Source: G963556115 sp963677015 (GTDB taxonomy: Bacteria; Planctomycetota; SZUA-567). Taken from it: 64,000 nt of DNA. The DNA lies in NCBI GenBank assembly GCA_963677015.1, contig OY781533.1:930001-994000 (forward strand), read 5' to 3'. Both the position numbers and the translations under genes were made by a program. Numbering within the stretch: position 1 is the first letter of the stretch; the number at the start of each line of letters is the position of its first letter. Positions 25,728-33,998 of the stretch are shown piece after piece. The notes beneath the pieces were generated by a model. It had not been told where the DNA came from, searched no databases, and saw nothing but the letters and a program-made list of their open reading frames with translations.

Positions 25728-26194
25728 GCTACTCCTAATTCTTTTTTATAGTCGCACTCAGTACAAGAAAGAGCCAAAATTTTACCGTTGAGCAAGCCAA
25801 GTGAATTTTGTAGAGAACGATAAGCATTACTTAAATCAACTTGATCGATTTTGTTTTTTTCTGTTGTTGTCTGAGTTAAATATACAATTTTTTTTCTATT
25901 ATAGCATTCTGGACATATAGGTCTATTAGTTTTTCCTTTAAGAAAGGTTATACCGTGATTGACAAAGATATCACTGAAAGCAGAGATTTTATTCTCGGAA
26001 AAGTTGCTGGAATGAAGCTTATTCTTGTTTGGCTTATTCTTATGGTTGTCTTTGTCGGTGTTCAAACCTATTTTTTTAAGAATTATGCTTATAAAAGTGA
26101 GGTTGAAAAAATATGTCTTGAACTCATTAGAGAGAATCAAAGCCAAAATAAGTCCGCCGATAACTGTAGAAATAATGCTAAGAAGTAATTCCAT
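25685..26194 (-). CDS. Membrane-anchored zinc-ribbon-like protein, unknown
   Basis: 169 residues with one N-terminal membrane helix (LLSIISTVIGGLILALILS), a basic Asn/Lys-rich linker and a C-terminal domain with two Cys pairs, CPEC and CTEC, about 40 residues apart, as in a zinc ribbon. It is AT-rich and lies on the strand opposite to the early promoter, so the early transcript reads it antisense. Its ribosome site is weak, and a shorter GTG-started frame on the other strand overlaps it. I favour this frame for its length and Cys pairs. Probably a moron inserted in the control region. Confidence 0.5.
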   Translation of the reverse strand: MELLLSIISTVIGGLILALILSNEFKTYFFNLTFISIILKKIGLNTDKDNHKNKPNKNKLHSSNFSENKISAFSDIFVNHGITFLKGKTNRPICPECYNRKKIVYLTQTTTEKNKIDQVDLSNAYRSLQNSLGLLNGKILALSCTECDYKKELGVAQTLESVVKDAQEL

Positions 26195-26243
26195 TATGAA
26201 TACTCGTTAAAAGAAAATAATCAATAATAATAAACGATTTCAC

Positions 26244-26566
26244 AGTCAGTAGCAAGCGACTTTTCTCAATATGGCTTATCCCCGAAAACAAGCCAACAAA
26301 AACAGAAGCGATACCTAACAAACAAACACAACAAACACCAAACGCTTGCTGCTGACTACTTATATTAGGGGGGAGAGGAGATTCCTCTTTTACTAGTTTT
26401 CGAGAACTCCAGCAAAACCCGAGAACAAGCGGCAAAACTAGATTCTTATACATATCAAAAAAACAATAGATCCGCCAATTAAATTCTAAGACTTCGGTTG
26501 TGACAAAACAACAAACAGGGAGCCTCATACTATTTTTGGCGGGATAGTATTGAGGCTCTTTTTTTT
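26244..26566 (+). ncRNA. Structured early leader RNA ending in a terminator
   Basis: A gene-free stretch dense in secondary structure. Elements in order: a 15-bp long-range stem (26244-26258 with 26343-26357, one G-U) enclosing a smaller hairpin (26272-26277 with 26290-26295); a tight hairpin AGAGGA-GAT-TCCTCT followed by TTTT (26374-26390); an 8-bp stem (26393-26400 with 26434-26441) enclosing two direct CGAGAAC...AAAAC repeats; CCGCCAA at 26472-26478, which can pair with TTGGCGG in the loop of the final terminator. It lies between the early promoter and the first early gene. A regulated-termination or small-RNA role is inferred. Confidence 0.5.
26520..26566 (+). terminator. Rho-independent terminator before the early operon
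   Basis: A 14-bp stem with one bulged A (GAGCCTCA-ACTAT type arms), an 11-base loop and eight T. It would stop the early transcript 17 nt before the first early gene unless antitermination occurs. Its loop is complementary to an upstream segment. Confidence 0.85.
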
Positions 26567-26582
26567 ACAGCAGGTCAAAACC

Positions 26583-26846
26583 ATGAGCATAGCAAATATC
26601 AATTCTAAAGAATCAAACCGTGATGATTTCGAGAAGGCACTGGAGGTAATTGTCAATCAGACGGTTACTGCCGGGGAGTTGGCGGAGATTCTGGGTATAT
26701 CCAAGAGCGCTGTCTGTAAGTGGGCGAAGCAGAAGCGCTTTCCGTCTGGAGCTGTTCTGGAGATTGGTTGTACCCGCCGTTACGTCGTAAGTCGTATATT
26801 GCGGTCAGGTCTGACCAACTACACCAACCGCCGGGCGGAGAGATAA
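26583..26846 (+). CDS. Small helix-turn-helix early protein
   Basis: 87 residues from the ATG at the end of CAGCAGGTCAAAACC; the longer frame starts inside the terminator. A clear HTH lies at VTAGELAEILGISKSAVCKW, of the kind seen in excisionase, Cro and terminase-small proteins. First gene of the early operon, so a transcriptional or excision role is plausible. Not recognised more precisely. Confidence 0.65.
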   Translation: MSIANINSKESNRDDFEKALEVIVNQTVTAGELAEILGISKSAVCKWAKQKRFPSGAVLEIGCTRRYVVSRILRSGLTNYTNRRAER

Positions 26847-26849
26847 CGT

Positions 26850-26942
26850 ATGAAAATAAAATTGTTGGCGCTGTTTGGCGTGGGAGTTGGAGTTGTCTTC
26901 ACCGTCATAGAGTGGCGGATAATCATAGATAAATATTTTTAA
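26850..26942 (+). CDS. 30-residue membrane peptide
   Basis: MKIKLLALFGVGVGVVFTVI followed by a short charged tail; a single membrane helix. It starts 3 nt after the HTH gene with a GAGAG-like site and stops 12 nt before the recT start. Small size makes it tentative. Confidence 0.35.
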   Translation: MKIKLLALFGVGVGVVFTVIEWRIIIDKYF

Positions 26943-26954
26943 CAGGAGGAGTTT

Positions 26955-27902
26955 ATGAATGGAGTAGCATTGTATGACAAGGTGCTGGAAAAGTCCAGTA
27001 TTTTGGAATTGGGGAAAATGCTTGCTCAGAGTCAGATGTTTGGAGTAAAGACTGAGGCGCAGGGCGGGGTCGTGGCGCTGGCCTGCTACACCGAGAATAT
27101 GAGTCTTATTAACTTCAAGCAGAAATACCACTTTATTGAGCAGGGTAATACGCTCAGTATGCGGACTGATTATATTCTGAGTGAGTTCTACAAGCGGGAT
27201 GGTAAGGTGAAGTTCAACGAGAACACCGATGAGGTTGTTGATATGGTATTTATCAATAAACAGTTCCCGGATGGCTATCCGGTAAGACATACCTTACAGG
27301 AATTTGTTGACAAAGAGGTAGCGACAAGTAACAGAACAGGAAAGCTCAAAGACAACTGGGCGAAGCACCCGGCTAATATGCTGCGGGCGCGTTGTGTGAG
27401 TGATGCTATAAGGGTCGTGGATCCGGAGATTATAGCTGGGTTCTATCCTATGGAGGTGGCTCAGGATTTTTCTGAGACTGAAGGCAGCGTGAATTTCAAG
27501 CCGGAGGCTGAGACCAATGCAGCTGATACTCCGTTTACCGAGGCGAAGGTGGTTAATGATGCTTTTGTACAGGCCAAGGCTACAGCTCAGATCGGTGAAA
27601 GTGTTGTTGAGAAGGCTCAGGAGGCTATTAATGAAAAGAAGGATATTGATACCGCGCAGTTTAGACAACAGGGGAAGGATGCTGCAAGTTCTAATGAGCT
27701 GATTGTCCGTATGCGGCGTTTACTCGATGGCAACAATGCGAATCAAGCTTTTACCGATTGGCTGGTAAGTATTAATCAGATAGCGGCAGGCACTCACTGG
27801 GACACTCTGCAAAATGTTGATATCATGCAGCGCGCCATTGACAACCCGGTCAAGTTCCTTGAGGCAATCGGAGCGGCGGCACAGAGAGGAGGTGCAGCGT
27901 AA
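26955..27902 (+). CDS. recT: RecT-family single-strand annealing protein
   Basis: Phage recombinase of 315 residues that anneals complementary single strands produced by its partner nuclease. The block WAKHPANMLRARCVSDAIRVVDPEIIAGFYPMEV (read in pieces) is the hallmark of the RecT/Bet-type family, and the first 200 residues form the conserved core. The last 100 residues are Gln/Ala-rich helical extension. AACAGGAGG precedes the ATG. Its stop overlaps the start of the Cas4-like exonuclease, the usual two-gene pair. Confidence 0.85.
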   Translation: MNGVALYDKVLEKSSILELGKMLAQSQMFGVKTEAQGGVVALACYTENMSLINFKQKYHFIEQGNTLSMRTDYILSEFYKRDGKVKFNENTDEVVDMVFINKQFPDGYPVRHTLQEFVDKEVATSNRTGKLKDNWAKHPANMLRARCVSDAIRVVDPEIIAGFYPMEVAQDFSETEGSVNFKPEAETNAADTPFTEAKVVNDAFVQAKATAQIGESVVEKAQEAINEKKDIDTAQFRQQGKDAASSNELIVRMRRLLDGNNANQAFTDWLVSINQIAAGTHWDTLQNVDIMQRAIDNPVKFLEAIGAAAQRGGAA

Positions 27903-29041
27903 TGGACCATCATCCAACATTATCCCCTAGTGCTTTTCCGGGTATGGCTCTCTGCCCCTGTTTTCAGAATGGTGGAAGTAACGAGGCTACCGAGAGAGGC
28001 AGCGCGCAGCATGAGCTGCTGGAGCACTGTCTGAAATCAGGGTTTACCAAGGTCGGACAGGCGAAGAAAGAATTTACCAAGGCGGTTGATACCGAGGGAC
28101 TCGCTGAGGTACAGTACGGTCTGGATAAGGTATTGGAATTTACCTCAGATGATCGCGAGATTGAGACCAAGCTTTCACTGATTGGTGATAACTTTGAGGA
28201 GATAACCTTTGGTCATGCCGATGTGCGGGAAGATTTTGACGAGCTGTGCTGGTTGATAGACTACAAGAGCGGTGAAGAGCACGACTATTCAATGCAGATG
28301 AAGGTTTATGCCCGCATGGCTATGGATAAGTACGGTGTCAAAAGCTGTCACGTGATGGAGGTATACGGTCGTAAGCGCTGGTATAAAGAGTACACGCTCA
28401 GCTATGAGGATACTGCCGAGGTGCTCGAAGTGATAGAGCGGGTAAACAATCCAGATAAGCAGCCGCAACCTTGCGAGAAATGTAACTGGTGTCGTCACTT
28501 TATGACCTGTGAGGCTGTAGTACAGCATGTAACGGCCGGGGTAATGGAGTATAACGAGCGCAAGGGAGCAGAGGACAAGACCTTCAGAGAGAAGGTATAT
28601 GTGGCGGATCTGCCTGCAAGGCTGGCCAGCTATGACGCTAGCAAGATTGAAGATCCGAAGCAGATGCAGCTATTGCTTGATTTGCTGCCAGTACTCAAAA
28701 AATGGACAGACTCAATCAAGCAGCATATTGAAAGTCGCATTATTAAGGACGGTATCAAAGTTCCGGGGTATGAGGTCGTCAGTAAGAGTAGTGAGTCTCT
28801 CAATAAGGATGAGACGCTGGCAATATTCCATGCCAGTGGTTTGAGTCCGGAGGTGTTTACCGAGTGCTGTACTGTCGGTATTACCAAACTGAAAAAGGCT
28901 ATTAAGGAGGAATTAGGGCTACGAACTAAAAGCGGGGGTCTTGTTACTGATAGAAATAAAGAGTTTCAACGTGAGTATACCCAACGTTTTGGCGGGCTGA
29001 TACAGACTAAAGAAACGGTATCGGTAAAGAAAGTAGGTTGA
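27902..29041 (+). CDS. Cas4/RecB-like exonuclease (DUF2800 type)
   Basis: PD-(D/E)XK nuclease of 379 residues, partner of RecT in recombination. It starts with LSPSAFPGMALCPC, has a GHADVRE strand followed by the catalytic LIDYKSG, and an Fe-S cysteine set CEKCNWCRHFMTC, as in Cas4 and AddB-type nucleases. DUF2800 proteins next to RecT are common in temperate phages. ATG overlaps the recT stop (TAATG). It would chew ends to give the single strands RecT loads on. Confidence 0.85.
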   Translation: MDHHPTLSPSAFPGMALCPCFQNGGSNEATERGSAQHELLEHCLKSGFTKVGQAKKEFTKAVDTEGLAEVQYGLDKVLEFTSDDREIETKLSLIGDNFEEITFGHADVREDFDELCWLIDYKSGEEHDYSMQMKVYARMAMDKYGVKSCHVMEVYGRKRWYKEYTLSYEDTAEVLEVIERVNNPDKQPQPCEKCNWCRHFMTCEAVVQHVTAGVMEYNERKGAEDKTFREKVYVADLPARLASYDASKIEDPKQMQLLLDLLPVLKKWTDSIKQHIESRIIKDGIKVPGYEVVSKSSESLNKDETLAIFHASGLSPEVFTECCTVGITKLKKAIKEELGLRTKSGGLVTDRNKEFQREYTQRFGGLIQTKETVSVKKVG

Positions 29042-29042
29042 T

Positions 29043-29243
29043 ATGCCAGAGAAAGTATTTGATCTCGGTGCGGAGGAGACGATTGAGACTGAGCTCAGGT
29101 TTTACAAGAAGCCGCTGGAGGGTGACCGGATAACGATTAGGATACCGGCTGGTCTGAGCGGGGAGACGCGGGAAAAAGCGATAACGGAGGCTATGCAGCA
29201 GGCGGTATTGAAGGAACTGCACGTCGGCTATGTCTATGTATAG
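29043..29243 (+). CDS. Small early protein of unknown function
   Basis: 66 residues starting 1 nt after the exonuclease stop. It looks like a compact beta-alpha fold (TIETELRFYKKPLEGDRITIRIP). No family recognised. Tight spacing in the operon supports it as real. Confidence 0.6.
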   Translation: MPEKVFDLGAEETIETELRFYKKPLEGDRITIRIPAGLSGETREKAITEAMQQAVLKELHVGYVYV

Positions 29244-29269
29244 GGAAATTTACAGTAAAGGAAAGAAGA

Positions 29270-29815
29270 ATGGCAAGAGCAGGTAGTAATTATGATTATG
29301 AGAAGTATGGACAAGGCTTTGTACTGATGCCGGAAGGGGTGCATGAGTTCAGAGTTGAGAGCGGGCAGGAGAGCTATTCCAAGCGGGGTAATGCGCAGTG
29401 GGAGCTGGCGCTGCAGCCGGTAGATCCGCAGTATCAGCAGGAAGGTGGCTATAAGCTGTGGCTTAGCGAGGATGGTTGTGTTGAAGCTTTGTTTGACGCT
29501 ATGGGAGTAGACCCGAGAAAAGCAGATCCTAACAGGGATTATTACCCGGGGGAACTGGTAAACACCAGACTTAAAGCTGAGGTATATCATAAGAACTCTA
29601 AGGATAGGGATGGCAATGAGAAGACCTTTGCCAATATCAGGCGGCTTTATCCGGCATTCAATATGTCGCAGCATGGTGGTAGTGCTCAGGGAGGGCAGAA
29701 TAAGCAGCAGGGAGGCACACAGAGAAGCTTCGGGCAGCAGCAGAATACTCAGACACCGGCTGGCAATTTTGGCGGTAATGATTTCGGTGGTGTGCCTGAC
29801 GATATTCCATTTTAA
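29270..29815 (+). CDS. SSB-like single-stranded-DNA-binding protein
   Basis: 181 residues of DUF669-like type. The N-terminal two thirds look like an OB-type beta domain (KYGQGFVLMPEGVHEFRVES). The C-terminal third is Gly/Gln-rich and ends in GGVPDDIPF, the acidic tip by which bacterial SSB recruits partner proteins. Placed after recT and the exonuclease, it would protect and organise single strands in phage replication or recombination. AAAGGAAAGAA precedes the ATG. Confidence 0.75.
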   Translation: MARAGSNYDYEKYGQGFVLMPEGVHEFRVESGQESYSKRGNAQWELALQPVDPQYQQEGGYKLWLSEDGCVEALFDAMGVDPRKADPNRDYYPGELVNTRLKAEVYHKNSKDRDGNEKTFANIRRLYPAFNMSQHGGSAQGGQNKQQGGTQRSFGQQQNTQTPAGNFGGNDFGGVPDDIPF

Positions 29816-29843
29816 GCAGGTTATGAAAAACAGAGGTGGGTAG

Positions 29844-30746
29844 ATGGATTCAGGATATATCAAACTACACAGAAGCATGAGAGACTGGGAGTGGTACCAC
29901 GATCTTCCAGTCTACCGCCTCTTTACCTGTATGCTATTTATGGCTAACTGGAAAGATAAACGCTGGCAGGGTTTAGAAGTAAAGCGAGGTCAGTTTGTTA
30001 GCAGTCTTGGCAACCTGAGTGACGAAACAGGACTAACGGTAAAGCAAATCAGAAGAGCACTGGAGAAGCTTGAGAGCACTGGAGAGGTGGTCAGTAAAAG
30101 GACAAACAAGTATTCTATATATACCATTGTCAATTATGGTAGTTACCAAGACGACGACCGAGACGAGGGCACACAAAAGACAAACAAAGGGCAGGCTGAG
30201 GGCACGCTGAGGGCAAACAAAGGGCAACAACTAAAGAAAGATAAGAAGGAAAGAAAGGAAGAAAAGAGTATGTCTCAGCCATTTGCTTCCGAGCTTGTGA
30301 CCCGTTGGAATACACTCGCTGCTGAGCAGAATCTGGCCTGTGTTAAAACTATCTCCAAGAGCAGAAACAGCAAGATCAGTACCCGGGTCAAGGAAGGGCT
30401 GAGCATGGAGCAGTTTGTCAGGGTGCTGGAAGAGATAGCGGTCTCTGATTTCCTGCTGGGTAAGAGTAGAAGTTGGAAGGTGTCGTTTGACTGGCTGATT
30501 GATAATGACCGGAACTGGCTCAAGGTGTACGAAGGGACGTACCGCAATGCACCTAACGCTCAGACACCTTTCTCTGCCGGAAGGTTTGAGACGGCTCAGG
30601 AACGGAGGCAGCGCGAAATAAAAGAGCAGGAGGAACGGCTGCTGAAAAAGTTTGGAGGAGTGGCAGATGATACAGCAGACAAAACAGCAGATGCTAATGC
30701 GCGGTTTGTCGAGGCTACAGAGTTATTTCGACGTGAAGAAGGATGA
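29844..30746 (+). CDS. Phage replication initiator, winged-helix DnaD-like
   Basis: 300 residues. The N-terminal part (GYIKLHRSMRDWEWY, then LSDETGLTVKQIRRALEKLE) is the winged-helix domain of many phage replication initiators. A charged low-complexity linker (KKDKKERKEEK) leads to a helical C-terminal domain with SFDWLIDNDRNWLKVYEG, the usual ending. It would bind a phage origin, which in such genes is often inside the coding sequence; the purine-rich stretch near 30165-30270 is a candidate but I see no clear iteron set. Confidence 0.8.
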   Translation: MDSGYIKLHRSMRDWEWYHDLPVYRLFTCMLFMANWKDKRWQGLEVKRGQFVSSLGNLSDETGLTVKQIRRALEKLESTGEVVSKRTNKYSIYTIVNYGSYQDDDRDEGTQKTNKGQAEGTLRANKGQQLKKDKKERKEEKSMSQPFASELVTRWNTLAAEQNLACVKTISKSRNSKISTRVKEGLSMEQFVRVLEEIAVSDFLLGKSRSWKVSFDWLIDNDRNWLKVYEGTYRNAPNAQTPFSAGRFETAQERRQREIKEQEERLLKKFGGVADDTADKTADANARFVEATELFRREEG

Positions 30747-31212
30747 TGAGACACTTGAGATTTATATTGAGGAGTTGAGCAGGTACTCGGAAGAGGAGTT
30801 GAAGGTGCTCTTTTCCAAGATAGTTCGGGAGTGTGAATTCTTTCCAAGGTTGAAGGCTATGCGTGAGCTGATGGGAGAGGCTGGAGGTAAACAGCAGGCA
30901 GCACTTACCAGTAGAGCCTACGAGGCCTTTGAAGAAGCGTTGAGTATGATGCGCAAGGTTGGCAGCTATAGAACGCCTGAGTTTAGCGACCAGCTGATAC
31001 CGGTAGTTATAAAGAACCGGTTTGGCGGCTGGGTAAGATTCGGCCGTATAGAGGTCACCGACTGGACGCGTAAAGCATTTGTCGAAGAGTACAGGGCGCT
31101 GAGTGAAGCAGGGGAAGTGCCGCAGATAGAGCTGGCCGGGATACACCAGAGAACGCAGCTCGGCGGTGGAATGAAACAGATAGGAGATTTATATGATTCA
31201 GGAGAATATTAG
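30667..31212 (+). CDS. Helicase-loader-like replication protein
   Basis: 181 residues from the ATG behind GGAGGAGTGGCAG; it overlaps the initiator gene by 80 nt in another frame. The helical N-terminus (SRLQSYFDVKKDDETLEIYI, then YSEEELKVLFSKIVRECEFF and PRLKAMRELMGE) resembles the G39P-type loader/inhibitor domain of phage replicative helicases. The C-terminal part has FGGWVRFGRIEVTDWTRKAF, common in phage proteins of this position. Loader function is inferred; the host DnaB would be the partner, since no helicase is encoded here. Confidence 0.65.
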   Translation: MIQQTKQQMLMRGLSRLQSYFDVKKDDETLEIYIEELSRYSEEELKVLFSKIVRECEFFPRLKAMRELMGEAGGKQQAALTSRAYEAFEEALSMMRKVGSYRTPEFSDQLIPVVIKNRFGGWVRFGRIEVTDWTRKAFVEEYRALSEAGEVPQIELAGIHQRTQLGGGMKQIGDLYDSGEY

Positions 31213-31704
31213 ATGGATGTGTTTTTAGGAATAGATACAGGGCTAAAGGGAGCGGTGGCAGTCAAAACTGAGAAGGCTATAGATCATTTTCTGATGCCGG
31301 TCAGGAAGTTGGAGAAGACCCGGGAGGAGGTAGACTCATTCATGCTTTACAACAAGTTGGCTGATATTATACAGGAGCATGATTCGGTATTTGCCTGCGT
31401 TGAGAAGATTCACTCGATGCCGAAGCAGTCAGCGCAGAGCGGATTCTCGCAGGGCAGAAACTATCAGGCGGTGCTGAGTGTACTGGAAGTGTTGCGAATA
31501 CCTTTTGTATTTTGCACGGCGCAGCAGTGGAAGCAGACGGTACTCGCTGGTCTGCCGTGGAAGGGTAATAAGAGTTGTAGCTGCGTTTATGTCGAGAATA
31601 AGTATCCGCAGATAGAGCTGGTAAGTGGCAGAAGAAAGAAGCCGCACGACGGGATAGCGGATGCGGTCTGCATTTGTGAGTATGGTATTCATAAGCATGG
31701 TTGA
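31213..31704 (+). CDS. RuvC-like Holliday junction resolvase
   Basis: 163 residues of the RNase H-fold RuvC family. Four acidic active-site residues are readable: D8 (LGIDTGLKGA), E64 (CVEKIHSMP), D146 and D150 (PHDGIADAVCI). It would resolve branched recombination and replication intermediates, in place of the T7 gp3 endonuclease. It starts directly after the previous stop. Confidence 0.85.
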   Translation: MDVFLGIDTGLKGAVAVKTEKAIDHFLMPVRKLEKTREEVDSFMLYNKLADIIQEHDSVFACVEKIHSMPKQSAQSGFSQGRNYQAVLSVLEVLRIPFVFCTAQQWKQTVLAGLPWKGNKSCSCVYVENKYPQIELVSGRRKKPHDGIADAVCICEYGIHKHG

Positions 31705-31734
31705 AAACAATTGTAATTAAAGAAAGGTCGAGTA

Positions 31735-32220
31735 ATGAGGCTTGAAGAATTTACAGGGATTAGCGACACGTTAAAATTTATGACCGATGAGCAGCTGGTA
31801 AAGCTCAGTGATCTGGTGCGTATTAATATCAATGTGCGGCGCATGAAGAATAAGGTTGAGATTGAAGGGTGTGAGAGTAAGGCGGCGCAACTCAGGAATA
31901 ATATTGAAGTGCTGTCCGGGGCGCGTATCGGGGATACGGTACGAGAGCGGCTGAACAGAAAGCCTGACCTAGTTGATAAGGTTAAGCGGCAAGGTCAAGT
32001 AGCGTATATAAATGCTCTAAAAGAACAAGGTGTAGAGGTGGGTAAGGGGTATCGTAAAAACGATTTTATGAAGCGGATTGCAAAAACAGAGATTTCGGAT
32101 GAAGAGCATGCCGAAGGGGCAATCAAAGGATTAATCGGTCTTGGTCTTATTGTCACCTCAAAAGGCTGGTACCGCTTTAGTGATAGAGCGGCAGGACTTG
32201 TAAAGGCAACACATGAGTGA
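31735..32220 (+). CDS. Early protein of unknown function
   Basis: 161 residues, helical N-terminus (DEQLVKLSDLVRININVRRM) and a winged-helix-like C-terminal part (AEGAIKGLIGLGLIVTSKGWYRFSD). AAAGGTCG precedes the ATG. No family recognised. DNA binding is possible. Confidence 0.6.
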   Translation: MRLEEFTGISDTLKFMTDEQLVKLSDLVRININVRRMKNKVEIEGCESKAAQLRNNIEVLSGARIGDTVRERLNRKPDLVDKVKRQGQVAYINALKEQGVEVGKGYRKNDFMKRIAKTEISDEEHAEGAIKGLIGLGLIVTSKGWYRFSDRAAGLVKATHE

Positions 32221-32368
32221 ATATATAAAAGACAAGGTTGAGCAGGCAGTTTTTGAAGAAGAGTTGAATTTTATCCTGCTTGGAATTCTTGAGAAGAGAG
32301 TGGATCTGGACGAGTACTTTACTCGTAAGGATGATGAGGAGTTTAATAATTATAGGGAGTGGGATTGA
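32213..32368 (+). CDS. 51-residue early protein
   Basis: Short acidic frame (MSEYIKDKVEQAVFEEELNF...) whose ATG overlaps the previous stop region and whose stop lies 2 nt before the next ATG. The coupling and codon pattern support translation. Unknown function. Confidence 0.45.
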   Translation: MSEYIKDKVEQAVFEEELNFILLGILEKRVDLDEYFTRKDDEEFNNYREWD

Positions 32369-32370
32369 TA

Positions 32371-32577
32371 ATGAATAATGAAGATGGATTAAATATAGTT
32401 CTTGATGAAGTAAGGAAGCAATATGCTGATGCAAAGGTGCTTGACGACTTCTCGGTTGGATACGATTTTAAGCAAGATTGTTCCAGTAACTATATAGAGT
32501 TTAGTTCATTTTGTCGTCTTGATGAAAAGACAATACGTTTTCAAACAAGAAAATCTTTAGACAAGCCACCAGCATAA
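32371..32577 (+). CDS. Small early protein of unknown function
   Basis: 68 residues from the ATG preceded by AGGGAGTGGG. A compact alpha-beta sequence (LNIVLDEVRKQYADAKVLDD) with two cysteines. It is more AT-rich than its neighbours. Not recognised. Confidence 0.45.
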   Translation: MNNEDGLNIVLDEVRKQYADAKVLDDFSVGYDFKQDCSSNYIEFSSFCRLDEKTIRFQTRKSLDKPPA

Positions 32578-32589
32578 GGAGTAGAAGCA

Positions 32590-33222
32590 ATGAGTGCAAA
32601 TGTGATAAGTAAAATAGATGAGCAGCTGGAAGGGCTGAACCCGGAGTCGCTGAGGTATCAGGTGCTGGTTGCGTTGCGGAGGTTCAGATCGTCCTGGGTG
32701 ATACTGGGTAAGCACCTCACCGATGTGGCGTATGGTGGGGACTATAAAGAGTGGGGCTATGATGATTTTGAGGTTTACTGCGCCAGTGAGCTGGGGCTCA
32801 AGAAGCCGACGGTTAAAAAGGTCATGATCAGCTATAACTATATGAAGAGCTATGAACCGGATCGGCTGCGATCTGGAGCGGAGGACGGGAACTATGACGC
32901 TCCGGATTATCAGACGGTAGAGTTGCTCAAGCAGGCACGGGAGTGTGACAGCTTTGAAGAGGAGGAGAAAGAGGAGCTGCATAGAATAGCCTTTGAAAGT
33001 AACTCGGATGAGACGGTACTGCGCAAAGAGATTCGGGAGCGGATGCGTAATGCTGAGGTTGACGAAATAGATCAGGCCAATATTAACCGGCGCCGGGAGA
33101 TTGACAGCCTGCTGCGGCTGGCCAGAAAGCTGCGGGAGAAGGTGGCCGATGCGAAGTCGGTACCGTATACTCTGAAAGACCGGATTGATGCGGCACTGCT
33201 GGAGCTGGAGGCGCTGGAGTGA
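32590..33222 (+). CDS. Putative DNA-binding early protein
   Basis: 210 residues, mostly helical and charged. A segment GYDDFEVYCASELGLKKPTVKKVM reads like a helix-turn-helix, and the C-terminal half is a long coiled coil (ENINRRREIDSLLRLARKLREK-like). It resembles regulators in which a host-like DNA-binding domain precedes a dimerising helix, but I cannot name it. AAGGAGTAGAAGC precedes the ATG. Confidence 0.55.
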   Translation: MSANVISKIDEQLEGLNPESLRYQVLVALRRFRSSWVILGKHLTDVAYGGDYKEWGYDDFEVYCASELGLKKPTVKKVMISYNYMKSYEPDRLRSGAEDGNYDAPDYQTVELLKQARECDSFEEEEKEELHRIAFESNSDETVLRKEIRERMRNAEVDEIDQANINRRREIDSLLRLARKLREKVADAKSVPYTLKDRIDAALLELEALE

Positions 33223-33575
33223 TCAGCGATCGAGGCTTGCTCGGGCACCTTATACATACCCTGTCTCGGATCAAGGTAATGCAGAGTGACAAAGCTATCG
33301 CTATCAGTTATATCGACAGATATCTGGAGCAGAGAAATAGCGATAAGAGATTAATCACCTTGCTGGGACGGGTGCGAAAGGTGCTGGAGTATGAGTCAAT
33401 CGGTTCGGTGATTAAGCAGAGTCTGGTAACTGCTTTGCAGCGAGAAAGGAAGGTTGTAGAAAATGGAAATAATACGAAACGAGAACCTGAAAGCAATGGA
33501 CATAATCCGCGGTCTCAAAGGAAAAACGGTCACCGACGGAATGCTGCTGGTTCTGGAAAAACTAAAGAGGTGTGA
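33219..33575 (+). CDS. Small early protein, GTG start, overlapping both neighbours
   Basis: Starts with GTG overlapping the previous stop by 4 nt. The first 80 residues look like a normal helical protein (IKVMQSDKAIAISYIDRYLE). The last 40 (ENGNNTKREPESNGHNPRSQ) look like translation through the next gene in the wrong frame. Either the genes overlap by 113 nt or a frameshift joins them. Confidence 0.45.
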   Translation: MISDRGLLGHLIHTLSRIKVMQSDKAIAISYIDRYLEQRNSDKRLITLLGRVRKVLEYESIGSVIKQSLVTALQRERKVVENGNNTKREPESNGHNPRSQRKNGHRRNAAGSGKTKEV

Positions 33576-33744
33576 TAAGCTGGTCGTCTTTACAAGCAAT
33601 GAGAGACGGACATATCGTAAACGTGGTCATAATGATTTTACTGAGGTTATTACTCCTTGTATTCCAGTATCTCCGGATCACTTTTGGCGACATTATGCCA
33701 GCGGTGGAGATATGGAAAAGAGAATGAAGAGAGTGGATATATGA
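33463..33744 (+). CDS. Small early protein of unknown function
   Basis: 93 residues from the ATG behind GAAAGGAAGG. Sequence MEIIRNENLKAMDIIRGLKG with a later HFWRHYASGGDMEKR tail has good composition. It overlaps the preceding frame by 113 nt. Unknown function. Confidence 0.5.
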   Translation: MEIIRNENLKAMDIIRGLKGKTVTDGMLLVLEKLKRCDKLVVFTSNERRTYRKRGHNDFTEVITPCIPVSPDHFWRHYASGGDMEKRMKRVDI

Positions 33745-33759
33745 TAAGGAGAAAATAAA

Positions 33760-33981
33760 ATGATTAAAAGGCAATATTTTTTAAGTATGGCTTTATTAGA
33801 TTTAGATGGAAGAGTCAGGTCACAACGCTGGCTTTGTTTTTATAAAAGATCGTGGTTTGCTCCAGATAATGGTGAGATAATAAATACTGAAATAAAAAAT
33901 TATCATGACAGGTTATCATGTGAGTATGGTATAGACGGCGATATCGAAAGAATCCATGTTACTGGTTTTAACAGAGTTTGA
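33760..33981 (+). CDS. Small early protein of unknown function
   Basis: 73 residues behind AAGGAGAAAATAAA. Beta-rich and basic (SMALLDLDGRVRSQRWLCFY). AT-rich relative to neighbours. Not recognised. Confidence 0.5.
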   Translation: MIKRQYFLSMALLDLDGRVRSQRWLCFYKRSWFAPDNGEIINTEIKNYHDRLSCEYGIDGDIERIHVTGFNRV

Positions 33982-33998
33982 GAAGAAGGTAGATTGAT

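Noticed and set aside
25955..26188. 77-residue GTG-started plus-strand frame with a membrane helix and an AAAGG site
   Set aside because: Overlaps the longer minus-strand gene with two Cys pairs. It could still be the real gene; I kept the minus frame at modest confidence.
26178..26528. 116-residue minus-strand frame
   Set aside because: Starts inside the terminator hairpin and lies across the structured leader; odd composition and no ribosome site.
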